A DNA stretch of 24,183 bases from the IMG/VR virus record IMGVR_UViG_3300037119_005966, positions 1 to 24,183 of that record; one strand, written 5' to 3'. The stretch is from a virus. This document shows positions 16,217 through 24,163 of this stretch, piece by piece (the first letter of the stretch is position 1; each line of letters starts with the position of its first letter). Under the pieces are notes generated by a model that had not been told where the DNA came from, made no database searches, and saw nothing but the letters and a program-made list of their open reading frames with translations. The position numbers and the translations under genes were made by a program.

Positions 16217-18391
16217 ATGGACTTCGACTTCTCTCGCGTTCTCGCGCGCCAAGTAGAGGGCAAGGCTTTGCCCGCCCACCCCGCCTTCATGTCTCGCGGG
16301 CCGATCGCCACGTACCAGCCCGGTCGCGGAAGCCGCGACCAAGCGCTCATCTCTCAGCGCGAAGCGTCGCGCCACGCCGAGGCGTACGGCGGCGATCAAG
16401 CGATCGATTGGGTCTACGACTCGATCGGCCTCTACTCCGATCCCGTCTCGACCGCGCCCTACACGCTAGAGCGCCCGGACGGCACCAAGCTGGTCCGCAC
16501 CAAGACGGACGGAACCCCGCCCGAGTACAAGGTCGGCCCGGCTGAACTTTACAAGCTGCTTGACAAGCCGAACCCGTACATGCTCTACGACGAGTTCATG
16601 GCGCTGCTCGTGATCGATCTGCTGCTCGTCGGCAACCACTACTGGTTCAAGTGGAACTGGAACACGCCTGCGGCCGCGCTGTATCGCCTCGCGCCCTCGC
16701 ACGTCAAGATCAAGCCGGGACCCTACGGGCCGGAGGGCTACGAGTACCAGCCGCCGGGCGCGCCGCGACCGCTCAAGATCAAGCCCGAGAACATCGTTCA
16801 CTTCCGCCGTCCCAACCCGCACAGCCAGTGGTACGGCCTCGGCGTAATCCAGGGAGCGGGCCGTTCGATGGACTTGGAGTTGGCGATCACCGACACCATG
16901 GCCTCCTACTACGAGAACAAGGCCGACCCGAGCCTGATCGTCCAGTCCGAGCGCCGCGTCCCGCGCGACGTGTTCAATAAGCTGCGCGCTCAGCTTCGCG
17001 CCCGCGTCTCCGGCTCGCCGAACGCCGGTGAGTTGCTCGTCCTCGAAGCGGGCCTCAAGGCATCGAGCCTTTCGACCTCCGCCTCGGACGCGCTGTTCGA
17101 TCGCCTCGGCAAGATGAGCCGCGACCGCGTGCTGACCAAGTTCCGCGCCTCGCCGCTGCTGTTCGGCCTCATGGACGAGTCCTCCGGCTCGAACAAGGTC
17201 TCCGACGCTCGCCGCGAGTTCGACAACTACACCCTGCGGCCGTTCATGGAGAAGGTCGCCCGTCAGGTCACCGCCGCAGTCACCGAGGACTTCAACTGCG
17301 TCTACAAGATCGCCCACCGCCAGATTCTTCCGCCGGAGGAAGCGATCAAGGTCGGCGAGTCGGTCGCCAAGATGCCGGGCGCCAAGGTCCGCGAGGTCCG
17401 TCGCCAGTACGAGCAGTTCGGGATCGAGGAGTCCACCGGCGACCCCGAAATCGACAACCTCGTAATCAACGTCCCGGGCGAGGAGCTCGATGAGGACGGC
17501 ATGAACGGCCTCGCCGACCAGCCCCTCAGCACCGAGCCGGGGCGCCCGCCGCTGGTCAAGAACACCGCCGCCTTCGGCGTCGCCAACGCGAAGGTCCGCG
17601 AACCCGCCGAGGGCAAGGCGTTCGACCTCGCCGCGATCGAGTCCCGCCTCGACGGGCTGGTCGAGGGCAAGGCGTCGCAGCCGCTACCGAGCGAGGAACG
17701 TCCGCCCGACAACTTCGCCGCCGCGCGCAAGACCGACATTGACGGCATCGCGCTGACGATCGCCGCTGAACTTCGCGACGCGACCTCCGCGCTTGAGCGC
17801 GAGCTACTCGACCACGTCGAGGGCAAGGCGCTCAAGTCGTCGGACCTCGTCAGTCGCATCAAGCGGTCGCCGGCATGGACCGCCTTCAAGGCGAAGGTCA
17901 CGTCGATCCTCGAAGAGGGCGCGCGCCGAGGCGCCGCCTCCGGCGTGATGCACTCGGGCCTCGCTCCGGAAGAGGACATTGACTACGACGACATTGTCAA
18001 GTCGGTAGTCCACCGCCCGGACGGCGTGCGAGGCATCATCGCCACGCTGCGCGAGCGCGTCGTCAACCGAATCAAGGAGGCCCGCGCCGCCAACGGTGAG
18101 CGCCACGACTTCGAGGCCGCCGTCCGCGACGTGATCGCGGAGTGGGGCAACTCGCAGGCCACCACGATCGCAGACACCGAGGTCGTCCACGCCTACAACG
18201 AGGCCACTCTGACCGCCGCCGAGGTCAGCGGCGTCAAGCGCGTGTTCGTCACGGACGGAGACGACCACGACGAGCCGTGCATCGAGGCCAACGGTCAGGT
18301 GTGGGAGATTGCCCACGCCCGCACCAACCGCCTAGAGCATCCCCGATGCCGCCGGGCGTTCTTGCCGCTGACCACCGAGACGGTATCCTAG
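16217..18391 (+). CDS. HK97-type portal protein fused to a MuF-like head morphogenesis domain (724 aa)
   Basis: Residues about 40-430 match the HK97 portal family: a WVYDSIG segment, KLLDKPNPYMLYDEFM, the YRLAPSHVKIK and NIVHFR strands, and SSGSNKVSDARREFDNYTLRPF near the end of the core. The portal is the dodecameric DNA gate of the head. A linker of about 100 residues follows, then residues about 540-724 resemble MuF minor head proteins (TIADTEVVHAYNEATL, DDHDEPCIEANGQVW, EHPRCRRAFLP). EGKA occurs at 14-17, 465-468, 483-486 and 535-538; the last three lie in the linker, so processing into separate portal and MuF proteins is plausible. The start at 16217 fits the TAGCCT box and the domain start; the frame stays open 426 nt upstream without support. 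Confidence 0.88.
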   Translation: MDFDFSRVLARQVEGKALPAHPAFMSRGPIATYQPGRGSRDQALISQREASRHAEAYGGDQAIDWVYDSIGLYSDPVSTAPYTLERPDGTKLVRTKTDGTPPEYKVGPAELYKLLDKPNPYMLYDEFMALLVIDLLLVGNHYWFKWNWNTPAAALYRLAPSHVKIKPGPYGPEGYEYQPPGAPRPLKIKPENIVHFRRPNPHSQWYGLGVIQGAGRSMDLELAITDTMASYYENKADPSLIVQSERRVPRDVFNKLRAQLRARVSGSPNAGELLVLEAGLKASSLSTSASDALFDRLGKMSRDRVLTKFRASPLLFGLMDESSGSNKVSDARREFDNYTLRPFMEKVARQVTAAVTEDFNCVYKIAHRQILPPEEAIKVGESVAKMPGAKVREVRRQYEQFGIEESTGDPEIDNLVINVPGEELDEDGMNGLADQPLSTEPGRPPLVKNTAAFGVANAKVREPAEGKAFDLAAIESRLDGLVEGKASQPLPSEERPPDNFAAARKTDIDGIALTIAAELRDATSALERELLDHVEGKALKSSDLVSRIKRSPAWTAFKAKVTSILEEGARRGAASGVMHSGLAPEEDIDYDDIVKSVVHRPDGVRGIIATLRERVVNRIKEARAANGERHDFEAAVRDVIAEWGNSQATTIADTEVVHAYNEATLTAAEVSGVKRVFVTDGDDHDEPCIEANGQVWEIAHARTNRLEHPRCRRAFLPLTTETVS
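18384..18389 (+). promoter_or_regulatory. -10 box TATCCT, leaderless spacing
   Basis: It lies at the very end of the portal gene and 6 nt before the ATG at 18396. Confidence 0.5.
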
Positions 18392-18395
18392 CCTC

Positions 18396-18638
18396 ATGAA
18401 CGAGTGCTGCGGAAACTGCACCATCTGCCCCTACGGCGTAGAGGTCACCGCCCCTGCCTTCACGATCCACAACGTCACCGTAGGCCGCAAGAAGCGCAAG
18501 CGCAAGCCGGGCGCAGGCTCGGCAGTCGGCGTGCGGTCGCACACCCGCACCCCGCGCGGACCCAACCGAGGCAAGAAGAAGGTCCGGGTTGACGGCTACA
18601 AGCGTGGAAAGTCGAAGCGCAAGCGACGCCGTCGCTGA
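18396..18638 (+). CDS. Cys-rich, very basic small protein (80 aa)
   Basis: The N-terminus holds C4, C5, C8 and C11 (MNECCGNCTICPYG), a likely metal knuckle. From residue 30 the chain is strongly basic (GRKKRKRKPG, GKKKVRV, KSKRKRRRR). DNA binding, for example in condensation or packaging beside the portal, is reasonable but unproven. The start is set by TATCCT 6 nt upstream with no ribosome site. Confidence 0.7.
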   Translation: MNECCGNCTICPYGVEVTAPAFTIHNVTVGRKKRKRKPGAGSAVGVRSHTRTPRGPNRGKKKVRVDGYKRGKSKRKRRRR

Positions 18639-18640
18639 TC

Positions 18641-18649
18641 TGGTACGGT
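18641..18649 (+). promoter_or_regulatory. Extended -10 TGGTACGGT
   Basis: It follows the stop of the basic protein directly and drives the small-gene block from 18678. A six-codon frame (MEGAAA, 18661-18681) lies in the leader and overlaps the next start. Confidence 0.6.
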
Positions 18650-18660
18650 TCCTCTCCCCT

Positions 18661-18681
18661 ATGGAAGGAGCCGCTGCGTGA
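18661..18681 (+). CDS. Possible leader peptide MEGAAA
   Basis: The ATG lies 11 nt after the -10, and the TGA overlaps the GTG of the next gene (GTGA). Its codons contain GGAAGGAG, the ribosome site of that gene, so translating it would compete with initiation at 18678. This could be coincidence. Confidence 0.2.
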   Translation: MEGAAA

Positions 18682-18971
18682 ACTACACCCGGGAAGAGTT
18701 CTTCGACCTGATGGAAGAGGCCGAAGCGCAGGGTAGCCTGCATCTCGAAACCGAGTGCCGCCCGGTGACCTACGTGTTCGAGGTCGAGGGCAAGGAGCGT
18801 CCTGTAACGCTCAAGGGCTGTGGAAACGCGACGCTGTTCGATGTACCCTATGAGAGCGACGTAGGAATTGTCGGCACCCACATGGTCAACGTCTGCGCGG
18901 TAGACGACAGCATGGGAAGGTGGCCACGGTTCGGCGGAGACCGATTTGCCCGAGTAGAAGAGGAAGAGTAA
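18678..18971 (+). CDS. Unknown acidic protein (97 aa)
   Basis: The family is not recognised. The N-terminal helix (EEFFDLMEEAEAQ) is followed by beta stretches (SLHLETECRPVTYVFEVEG, GNATLFDVPYESDVGIVGTHMVNVC) and an acidic end (VEEEE). It contains three Cys without a clear metal motif. The GTG start has GGAAGGAG 7 nt upstream. The stop overlaps the next ATG (TAATG). Confidence 0.72.
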   Translation: MNYTREEFFDLMEEAEAQGSLHLETECRPVTYVFEVEGKERPVTLKGCGNATLFDVPYESDVGIVGTHMVNVCAVDDSMGRWPRFGGDRFARVEEEE

Positions 18972-19192
18972 TGCTGGAAATCACATCACGAGACACACTG
19001 GACACGACCGTCGTGACGGGCGAGTTTGTCGAGTTCATTCAGGATTTGAACCTTGCAGCGGCGCAGGGCAAGCAGTTCGTGGTCGCCACCGAGGTTCGCG
19101 ACTCCGAGACGCAGCCGGTGGCTCTCGAAACCCGCAACATCACCCGCATCCGGGTACTGGACGGGATCGAAGATGCCTTCGTCGGTCGCTAG
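18971..19192 (+). CDS. Unknown 73-aa protein
   Basis: A small alternating beta/alpha chain (TTVVTGEFVEFIQDLNLAAAQ, FVVATEVRDSETQPVALETRNITRIRVL). The ATG overlaps the preceding TAA, so it is coupled. It may be a small regulatory or structural protein; no function can be read. Confidence 0.68.
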   Translation: MLEITSRDTLDTTVVTGEFVEFIQDLNLAAAQGKQFVVATEVRDSETQPVALETRNITRIRVLDGIEDAFVGR

Positions 19193-19319
19193 CACCCTAC
19201 TGCTGTTTGCCGTCGTGCTGGCGCTCGCCTCCGCGCCCACCGCTGCGATCATCGTCGGCGCGGTCGCCGTCGTGGTCGAAGTCGCGATTTCGCTTTCTGC
19301 TGGTCTAGCGTCGCCCTAG
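19173..19319 (+). CDS. Small membrane protein (48 aa)
   Basis: Two hydrophobic helices (STLLLFAVVLALASAPTAA and IIVGAVAVVVEVAISLSAG) fill the chain. It starts inside the last 20 bases of the preceding gene in another frame, and the next ATG lies 2 nt after its stop, so it fits the dense overlap style here. A holin-like role is possible but not shown. Confidence 0.55.
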   Translation: MPSSVASTLLLFAVVLALASAPTAAIIVGAVAVVVEVAISLSAGLASP

Positions 19320-19321
19320 CC

Positions 19322-19699
19322 ATGCACGCCGAACACGACGCGCGGCTGGCCGAGTTCGAGCGCTGGCGCAAGAGTTGGGTTCGCCGCGCAATCTTCGGCT
19401 ACGGAGTGATCCTAGTCGCCGGACTAATCGGCATGTGCATCGTCGCCAACGTGGCGCAGAACAGCAACGAACTGTCTCAGCGCGTCGAGGCCCGATCGCA
19501 CGACTTCTGCGAGGCCACCAAGATCACCCGCAACGCTGCCCGCTCAAACGCGCAGTTGGCGAATGACGGCCTGCGCTCGATCAGCCCGGCCGTCCCGCCG
19601 AGCGCGGCGACGCGCGAAGTGATTGCCGCCCGTCAGGAACTCCGTCGAGACCTCGAAACGGTCAACTGCGATCGGTATTTCAGGGACGAAGCCAAGTGA
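19322..19699 (+). CDS. Membrane-anchored protein (125 aa)
   Basis: A cytoplasmic basic N-terminus (RWRKSWVRRA) is followed by one membrane helix (residues about 22-44, IFGYGVILVAGLIGMCIVANVA) and a helical outer domain with two Cys (DFCEATK, NCDRYF). The general layout, membrane anchor then helical two-Cys domain, resembles the paralogs at 11243 and 11649, but sequence similarity is weak. Confidence 0.68.
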   Translation: MHAEHDARLAEFERWRKSWVRRAIFGYGVILVAGLIGMCIVANVAQNSNELSQRVEARSHDFCEATKITRNAARSNAQLANDGLRSISPAVPPSAATREVIAARQELRRDLETVNCDRYFRDEAK

Positions 19700-19842
19700 T
19701 TGTCGCACGTTGCATCCTTTCGCTTCCTAGGCGTGCCGCAGGCGCAACGTGGGGCGTCGTTCTTGATATGCTGCTCGGACCCGCAGAGGACTTCGAGTAC
19801 GTCAGCACGACCTCCCCTGAGAAGCCGCCGACTATCTCATAG
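19696..19842 (+). CDS. Unknown 48-aa protein
   Basis: The GTG overlaps the preceding TGA (GTGA). Residues 1-30 are hydrophobic to mixed (MIVARCILSL, GVVLDMLLG) and the end is polar and Pro-rich. The open frame runs cleanly to TAG at 19842, 49 nt before the reductase start. It is supported by overlap and frame only. Confidence 0.5.
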   Translation: MIVARCILSLPRRAAGATWGVVLDMLLGPAEDFEYVSTTSPEKPPTIS

Positions 19843-19891
19843 CCCACAGATCGCGGGGCCGTAAACCAAGCCTATCCAGGAGGACACTTCC

Positions 19892-21613
19892 TTGTCTCGT
19901 ATCGCCCCGTTTGAAACTGATTTTGCCCACTCCGTCGCGAGCCACAAGTACATGGCTCCGAACGGCGAGAAGCGGTGGGCCGAGACGGCGAAGCGAGTCG
20001 CCCACCACCCAATGCAGGCGGTGCGCGGGCGCGGCGTCAGCCTGCCCGGACTGACCGAGGAAATCCACGAGCTCGTCCGCGACCGCAAGTTCATCCCCGG
20101 CGGCCGCTACCTCTACGCGACCGGCAACGACTTCCATCAGGTGCAGAACTGCCTCCTGCTTGAGTGCGAGGACTCGCGCGAGGGTTGGGCCAACCTAAGC
20201 TGGCGCTCCGAAATGTCGCTGCTGACCGGCGCCGGCATCGGCGTGTATTGGGGCAAGGTGCGCCCCAACGGGTCTAGCGTCAAGCGGACGGGCGGCACCG
20301 CCTCCGGTCCGGTACCGAAGATGATCCAGATTAACGAGACGGGCCGCGCGGCCGTACAGGGCGGCGACCGTCGCTCGGCGATTTGGGGTGGCCTGCTGTG
20401 GTCTCACGGCGACATTTTCTGGTTCAACCGCGTCAAGGACTGGCCGCAGTACATCAAGGACGCCAAGGCCAAGGACCCTAGCGTCCCGGCGCCGTGCGAC
20501 ATGACGAATATCTCCGTCTGCCTAGACGACGACTTCTTCGCCGCGTTCGAGAACCCGAACTTCAAGGGGCCGATCGTGGACTCGCGAGGCATCCACCAGA
20601 TGTGCGCCCCGGACGGCCGGACGTGGCACGAGTGGGCGCAGGCCGTGTATTGGGACGCTGTCGATCGCATGACGCAGCACGGCGAGCCTGGATTCTCGAT
20701 TGACCTCGGGGATCAGAGGGATGAGAAGCTGCGCAACGCCTGCACCGAGATTGTCTCGGCCGACGACTCCGACATTTGCAACCTCGGCGGCCTCGTGCTG
20801 TCGCGCTTCGACAGCCCGGCCGAGTTCGAGAAGGCGGTTCGGCTCGGCGTCCTGTTCCTGACGGCCGGGACCGAGTACAGCCACGTTCCGTACGACCGCG
20901 TCGCTGAGATTCGCGACAAGAACCGCCGCCTCGGCCTCGACATGCTCGGCGTCCACGAGTTCTTGCTCAAGCGCGGCATCGGCTACGGCACCGACGACGC
21001 CTTCGAGGCGCTGGACCCGTACATGGCCGCCTACGATCGCGCGCTCGAATACGCGAACGAGTGGCAGGCCAAGATGGGACTCAGCCCGTCGATCGCCGCG
21101 ACCTCGGGCGCCCCGACCGGCACGCGCGGAGTGATTGCGGAGACAACTACCGGGTGGGAGCCGGTGACCTACGCTGCCTACAAGCGCGACGTAATCACGT
21201 CCAAGGCGCACTCCGCCGACGAACGCACGTCGCACTACATCGTGGACCCGACCGTCGAGCGGCTGATCCGCGACGGCTACATCCTGCCCACCGACGAGGT
21301 AGAGGACTCCGCCTCGCTCGCGCTCGACTACGAGCGCCGGTTCAAGATGCAGGCGTACGCTCAGTCTCACACCGACCAAGCGATCAGCATGACGATCAAC
21401 CTCCCGCACGTAATGACCGACGCAGCCGAGCGCCGGACGTTCGGCGACACGCTCTACAAGTACCTGCCGAGCCTGCGCGGGATCACGGTCTACCCGGACG
21501 GCGCGATCGCGGGTCAGCCGATCACCCGTGTCCCGCTCGCCGAGGCGATGGGACACGATCACCTGATCGAAGAGACCGAAGAGAAGTGCGCATCGGGGTC
21601 CTGCGGCCTCTAG
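19892..21613 (+). CDS. nrdJ: Adenosylcobalamin-dependent ribonucleotide reductase, class II (573 aa)
   Basis: It reduces ribonucleotides to deoxyribonucleotides for phage DNA synthesis. Cys positions follow the class II RTPR pattern: an early C87 (NCLLL), then C284-x-E286 (ACTE, radical site region) with C296 (ICNLGG) 12 residues on, and a C-terminal redox pair C566/C571 (CASGSCGL). The segments LLTGAGIGVYWG, GGDRRSAIWGGL and PTGTRGVIAETTTGW fit the substrate-binding barrel. At 573 residues it is shorter than typical RTPR (about 740) and shows no obvious ATP cone, so overall allosteric control may be absent. The start is TTG with AGGAGG 8 nt upstream. It sits among head genes and would act with the MazG-like enzyme. 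Confidence 0.92.
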   Translation: MSRIAPFETDFAHSVASHKYMAPNGEKRWAETAKRVAHHPMQAVRGRGVSLPGLTEEIHELVRDRKFIPGGRYLYATGNDFHQVQNCLLLECEDSREGWANLSWRSEMSLLTGAGIGVYWGKVRPNGSSVKRTGGTASGPVPKMIQINETGRAAVQGGDRRSAIWGGLLWSHGDIFWFNRVKDWPQYIKDAKAKDPSVPAPCDMTNISVCLDDDFFAAFENPNFKGPIVDSRGIHQMCAPDGRTWHEWAQAVYWDAVDRMTQHGEPGFSIDLGDQRDEKLRNACTEIVSADDSDICNLGGLVLSRFDSPAEFEKAVRLGVLFLTAGTEYSHVPYDRVAEIRDKNRRLGLDMLGVHEFLLKRGIGYGTDDAFEALDPYMAAYDRALEYANEWQAKMGLSPSIAATSGAPTGTRGVIAETTTGWEPVTYAAYKRDVITSKAHSADERTSHYIVDPTVERLIRDGYILPTDEVEDSASLALDYERRFKMQAYAQSHTDQAISMTINLPHVMTDAAERRTFGDTLYKYLPSLRGITVYPDGAIAGQPITRVPLAEAMGHDHLIEETEEKCASGSCGL

Positions 21614-21641
21614 AGTCACTCGCGTCCGTACCATTCCGTAT

Positions 21642-22364
21642 GTGAGTCTTGTTCCCGCAGAGAACTTCGTTCAGCCGGTCGCCGACAACGACGACCTCTT
21701 CGCCTTCGCGATTCCGATGGAGTCGAAGGCGCTCGACGGTGAGGCCGTTGTCGAAGAGGACAACGGCGACCTGACGATTCAGGGCTACGCCGCTGTTTGG
21801 GAGGGTGACGACCGCGAGGGCGAGAACTTCGTCCCGGGCGCCTTCACCCGCGCAGCCAAGTCTTTCCTCGAAGCGCATCCGTCGCTTTGCTTCCACCACA
21901 AGCGCGACCACGTACTCGGCCGCGTCACCGAACTCGAAGAGGACGGTAAGGGTCTGCGCATGAAGGCCCGCGTCGATGGTGCGATCAAGAAGCACCCCGT
22001 ACTCGGCACCTACTACGAGCAGATCAAGAACGGCACCCTCAACGGTCTATCGGTCGGCGGCTTCTTCAAGCGCGCGATGATCGAGGGCAAGCGTAAGATC
22101 GCCGACATGGATTTCACCGAGATTTCGGTAACAGGCGTACCCGTACACACCGGCCCTTCCTTCTCCGTAGTTGCCGGCAAGGCACTACTGGACGACGTTG
22201 AGGTACCTACGGTACCTGCCGTCGAAGGAGAGGTCCGAGAGTCTGACGTTGAGGCTGTTGCCTTCGTAGTTGGCGAACTCAACACACTCTTCGATCGCAT
22301 CGAAGAGGCGGCCAAGAAGCGCCGCGCCCCGGTAAACGAACCTGACCCCGTCAGCGGCGACTAG
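21642..22364 (+). CDS. Prohead maturation protease, S78 family (240 aa)
   Basis: This is the HK97 gp4-like serine protease that trims the scaffold from the prohead. GYAAVWEGDDREGENFVPGAF is the family N-terminal strand. H85/H86 (FHHKRDH), S137 (NGLSVGGF) and E160 (DFTEISV) are the likely catalytic residues. ESKA at 27-30 and AGKA at 178-181 may be self-processing sites at each end of the core. The start is GTG; TACCAT lies 7 nt upstream and no clear ribosome site is seen, so it may be leaderless. Confidence 0.9.
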   Translation: MSLVPAENFVQPVADNDDLFAFAIPMESKALDGEAVVEEDNGDLTIQGYAAVWEGDDREGENFVPGAFTRAAKSFLEAHPSLCFHHKRDHVLGRVTELEEDGKGLRMKARVDGAIKKHPVLGTYYEQIKNGTLNGLSVGGFFKRAMIEGKRKIADMDFTEISVTGVPVHTGPSFSVVAGKALLDDVEVPTVPAVEGEVRESDVEAVAFVVGELNTLFDRIEEAAKKRRAPVNEPDPVSGD

Positions 22365-22399
22365 TCGCTGTCACAACGCCCGCTAATTTAGGAGGCACG

Positions 22400-23728
22400 A
22401 TGAAGGACCTGGAAGCAATCACCGCTGAGCTCTCGCCGCTCGAAGAGAAGGCCAACGCCGTTCTCGCCGAAGTGGAAGAGGGAACCAAGTCTGCGCAGGA
22501 GGCCAAGGCACTAGTCGAGGAACTCCGCCCGCAGATCGAGACGCTGACCGTCGAGCGCGAGCGCGCACTCGAAGCGAAGGCGATCGAGGACATGAAGGGT
22601 GAACTCGGAACGCTCAAGTCCACCATCGAAGACCTACGCAAGCCCTCCGGTGAGTTCGTCCTAGAGACGGACGACGAGGGCAAGGCCGTCAACGCCGAAG
22701 AGGACCCCTACGGCGACGGCAAGCTGTCCGTGTTCCAGGACATTCGCCTCGCCAACAAGGGTGACGCGGACGCTCGTGAGCGCCTGACCAAGGGCTTCGA
22801 GGGTCTCGACTCCGAGGGCAAGGCCATGACGGAAGGCACGCAGGCTCAGGGTGGCTATCTAGTCCGCCCGCAGGTCGAGCGTCAGATCGTGGAGGCTCGC
22901 GAACTGGACAACGTCCTTCGCAACCTCTGCTCGAAGCTGAACGTCACCACCAACTCGATCCAGCTAGACCAGCTTGGCTTGACCACGACCGCCGGATGGG
23001 TCGCGGAACTCGCCGAGAAGCCCGAGACCACGGGCATGACGCTAGCAACCGTCACCGCTTCGGTGTTCACGGCTGCCGGCCTCGCAACGGTCTCCAACCA
23101 GCTACTCGCTGACTCCAACCCCGCCGTAGACGGACTCGTCACGGCAGACCTCGCGAAGCGCCTCGTAGCGCTCGAAGAGGCGGCGTTCATCGCCGGAACG
23201 GGTACCGGTCAGCCCCTAGGCATCCTGAACACCCCGGGCATCGGCGCAACCGCGCTGACCAGCACGGACGTTCTCGACCTACTGGACGCAATCCTCGACG
23301 CAATCGCGGACGTGGAGACGGATCACGGCGCACCGAGCGCGATCCTGATGCACCCCCGCACTTGGACTCGCATCCTCAAGTCGCGTGACGCGCAGGACGC
23401 CTTCTACATCAACCCGGCCGGTGGCCCGCAGGACCCCCGCACCGGACTCCGTGGCCCGGTCAAGTCCCTTTGGGGCTACCCGGTAGTCACTTCGAACCGC
23501 ATCCCGACCAACCTCGGTGGCGGCACGAACGAGTCCCGGGTCGTCGTAGGCGACTTCCGCGAGGCACTCATCCTCGACCGTCAGGGAATCACGGTTGACG
23601 AGTCCCGCCACGTCTACTTCACCACCAACCAGACCGTATTCCGCGCAGAGCAGCGCGTCGGATTCACGGCAGCCCGCACCCCGGCAGCGTTCAACGTCGT
23701 CGGCGGCGCAGGACTGGCCAACGGCTAA
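22400..23728 (+). CDS. Major capsid protein, HK97 fold, with N-terminal delta domain (442 aa)
   Basis: Residues 1 to about 140 are a charged helical delta/scaffold domain (coiled-coil-like, with EEKA, EAKA, EAKA, EGKA and EGKA). From residue 142 (AMTEGTQAQGGYLV) the chain follows HK97-family capsids, with the E-loop and P-domain (ILMHPRTWTRILKSRDA, GYPVVTSNRIP, VVVGDFREALILDRQGITVD). Cleavage after K141 would leave a 301-residue mature subunit, comparable with the 282 of HK97. The ATG has AGGAGG 7 nt upstream, and the gene directly follows the protease in the standard order. Confidence 0.95.
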   Translation: MKDLEAITAELSPLEEKANAVLAEVEEGTKSAQEAKALVEELRPQIETLTVERERALEAKAIEDMKGELGTLKSTIEDLRKPSGEFVLETDDEGKAVNAEEDPYGDGKLSVFQDIRLANKGDADARERLTKGFEGLDSEGKAMTEGTQAQGGYLVRPQVERQIVEARELDNVLRNLCSKLNVTTNSIQLDQLGLTTTAGWVAELAEKPETTGMTLATVTASVFTAAGLATVSNQLLADSNPAVDGLVTADLAKRLVALEEAAFIAGTGTGQPLGILNTPGIGATALTSTDVLDLLDAILDAIADVETDHGAPSAILMHPRTWTRILKSRDAQDAFYINPAGGPQDPRTGLRGPVKSLWGYPVVTSNRIPTNLGGGTNESRVVVGDFREALILDRQGITVDESRHVYFTTNQTVFRAEQRVGFTAARTPAAFNVVGGAGLANG

Positions 23729-23746
23729 GCGAGAGGACTGAACGAC

Positions 23747-24127
23747 ATGGCAGAAAAGAAGGCAGAGAAGAAGGACGCGAAGGTCGAGACCTTCGAGGGT
23801 CCCGTCTCCGAGGCTCCCGTCGAGGCACCGCAGGGTGCCGAGGCATCCGCCCCGGACGCTGGCGAGCCTCGCGAGCCTCAGGCAGTCGTCAATCAGGGCG
23901 AGGTTCCCGCACAGGTCCGCGCCGAGCGCAAGCCCGACTCCGATGTGGTCAAGGTCAGCGAGACTCACGTAACGCTGGACGAGGTCATTACCGACCCGAG
24001 CTCCCCGCTCGCGGTGCAGGTACCGGAGGCCGCTGAGGACGAGGGCGCACTTCCGATCCACGCTCTCGCGAAGCCCCGCCCCGAGGACGTTTTCTCGGAC
24101 GAGGCTTCCAAGTCCGACAAGAAGTAA
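23747..24127 (+). CDS. Acidic, disordered head-associated protein (126 aa)
   Basis: The chain is low-complexity and acidic, rich in Ala, Pro, Glu and Val (SEAPVEAPQGAEASAPDAGEP), with Lys-rich ends (MAEKKAEKKDAKV, SKSDKK). It appears disordered, with one more ordered stretch (VVKVSETHVTLDEVI). GAGAGGA precedes the ATG. Proteins of this kind often follow the capsid gene and act as decoration, neck-adaptor or scaffold helpers. The function here is unknown. Confidence 0.75.
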   Translation: MAEKKAEKKDAKVETFEGPVSEAPVEAPQGAEASAPDAGEPREPQAVVNQGEVPAQVRAERKPDSDVVKVSETHVTLDEVITDPSSPLAVQVPEAAEDEGALPIHALAKPRPEDVFSDEASKSDKK

Positions 24128-24163
24128 CCCCAACCCTTCCTACACCCAACCCACGCTGATGAG

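Noticed and set aside
20522-21634. 370-codon open frame on the minus strand
   Set aside because: It is a GC-rich shadow of the ribonucleotide reductase gene, which has clear family motifs on the plus strand.
23279-24133. 284-codon minus-strand open frame
   Set aside because: It is antisense to the capsid and acidic-protein genes, which have ribosome sites and family support.
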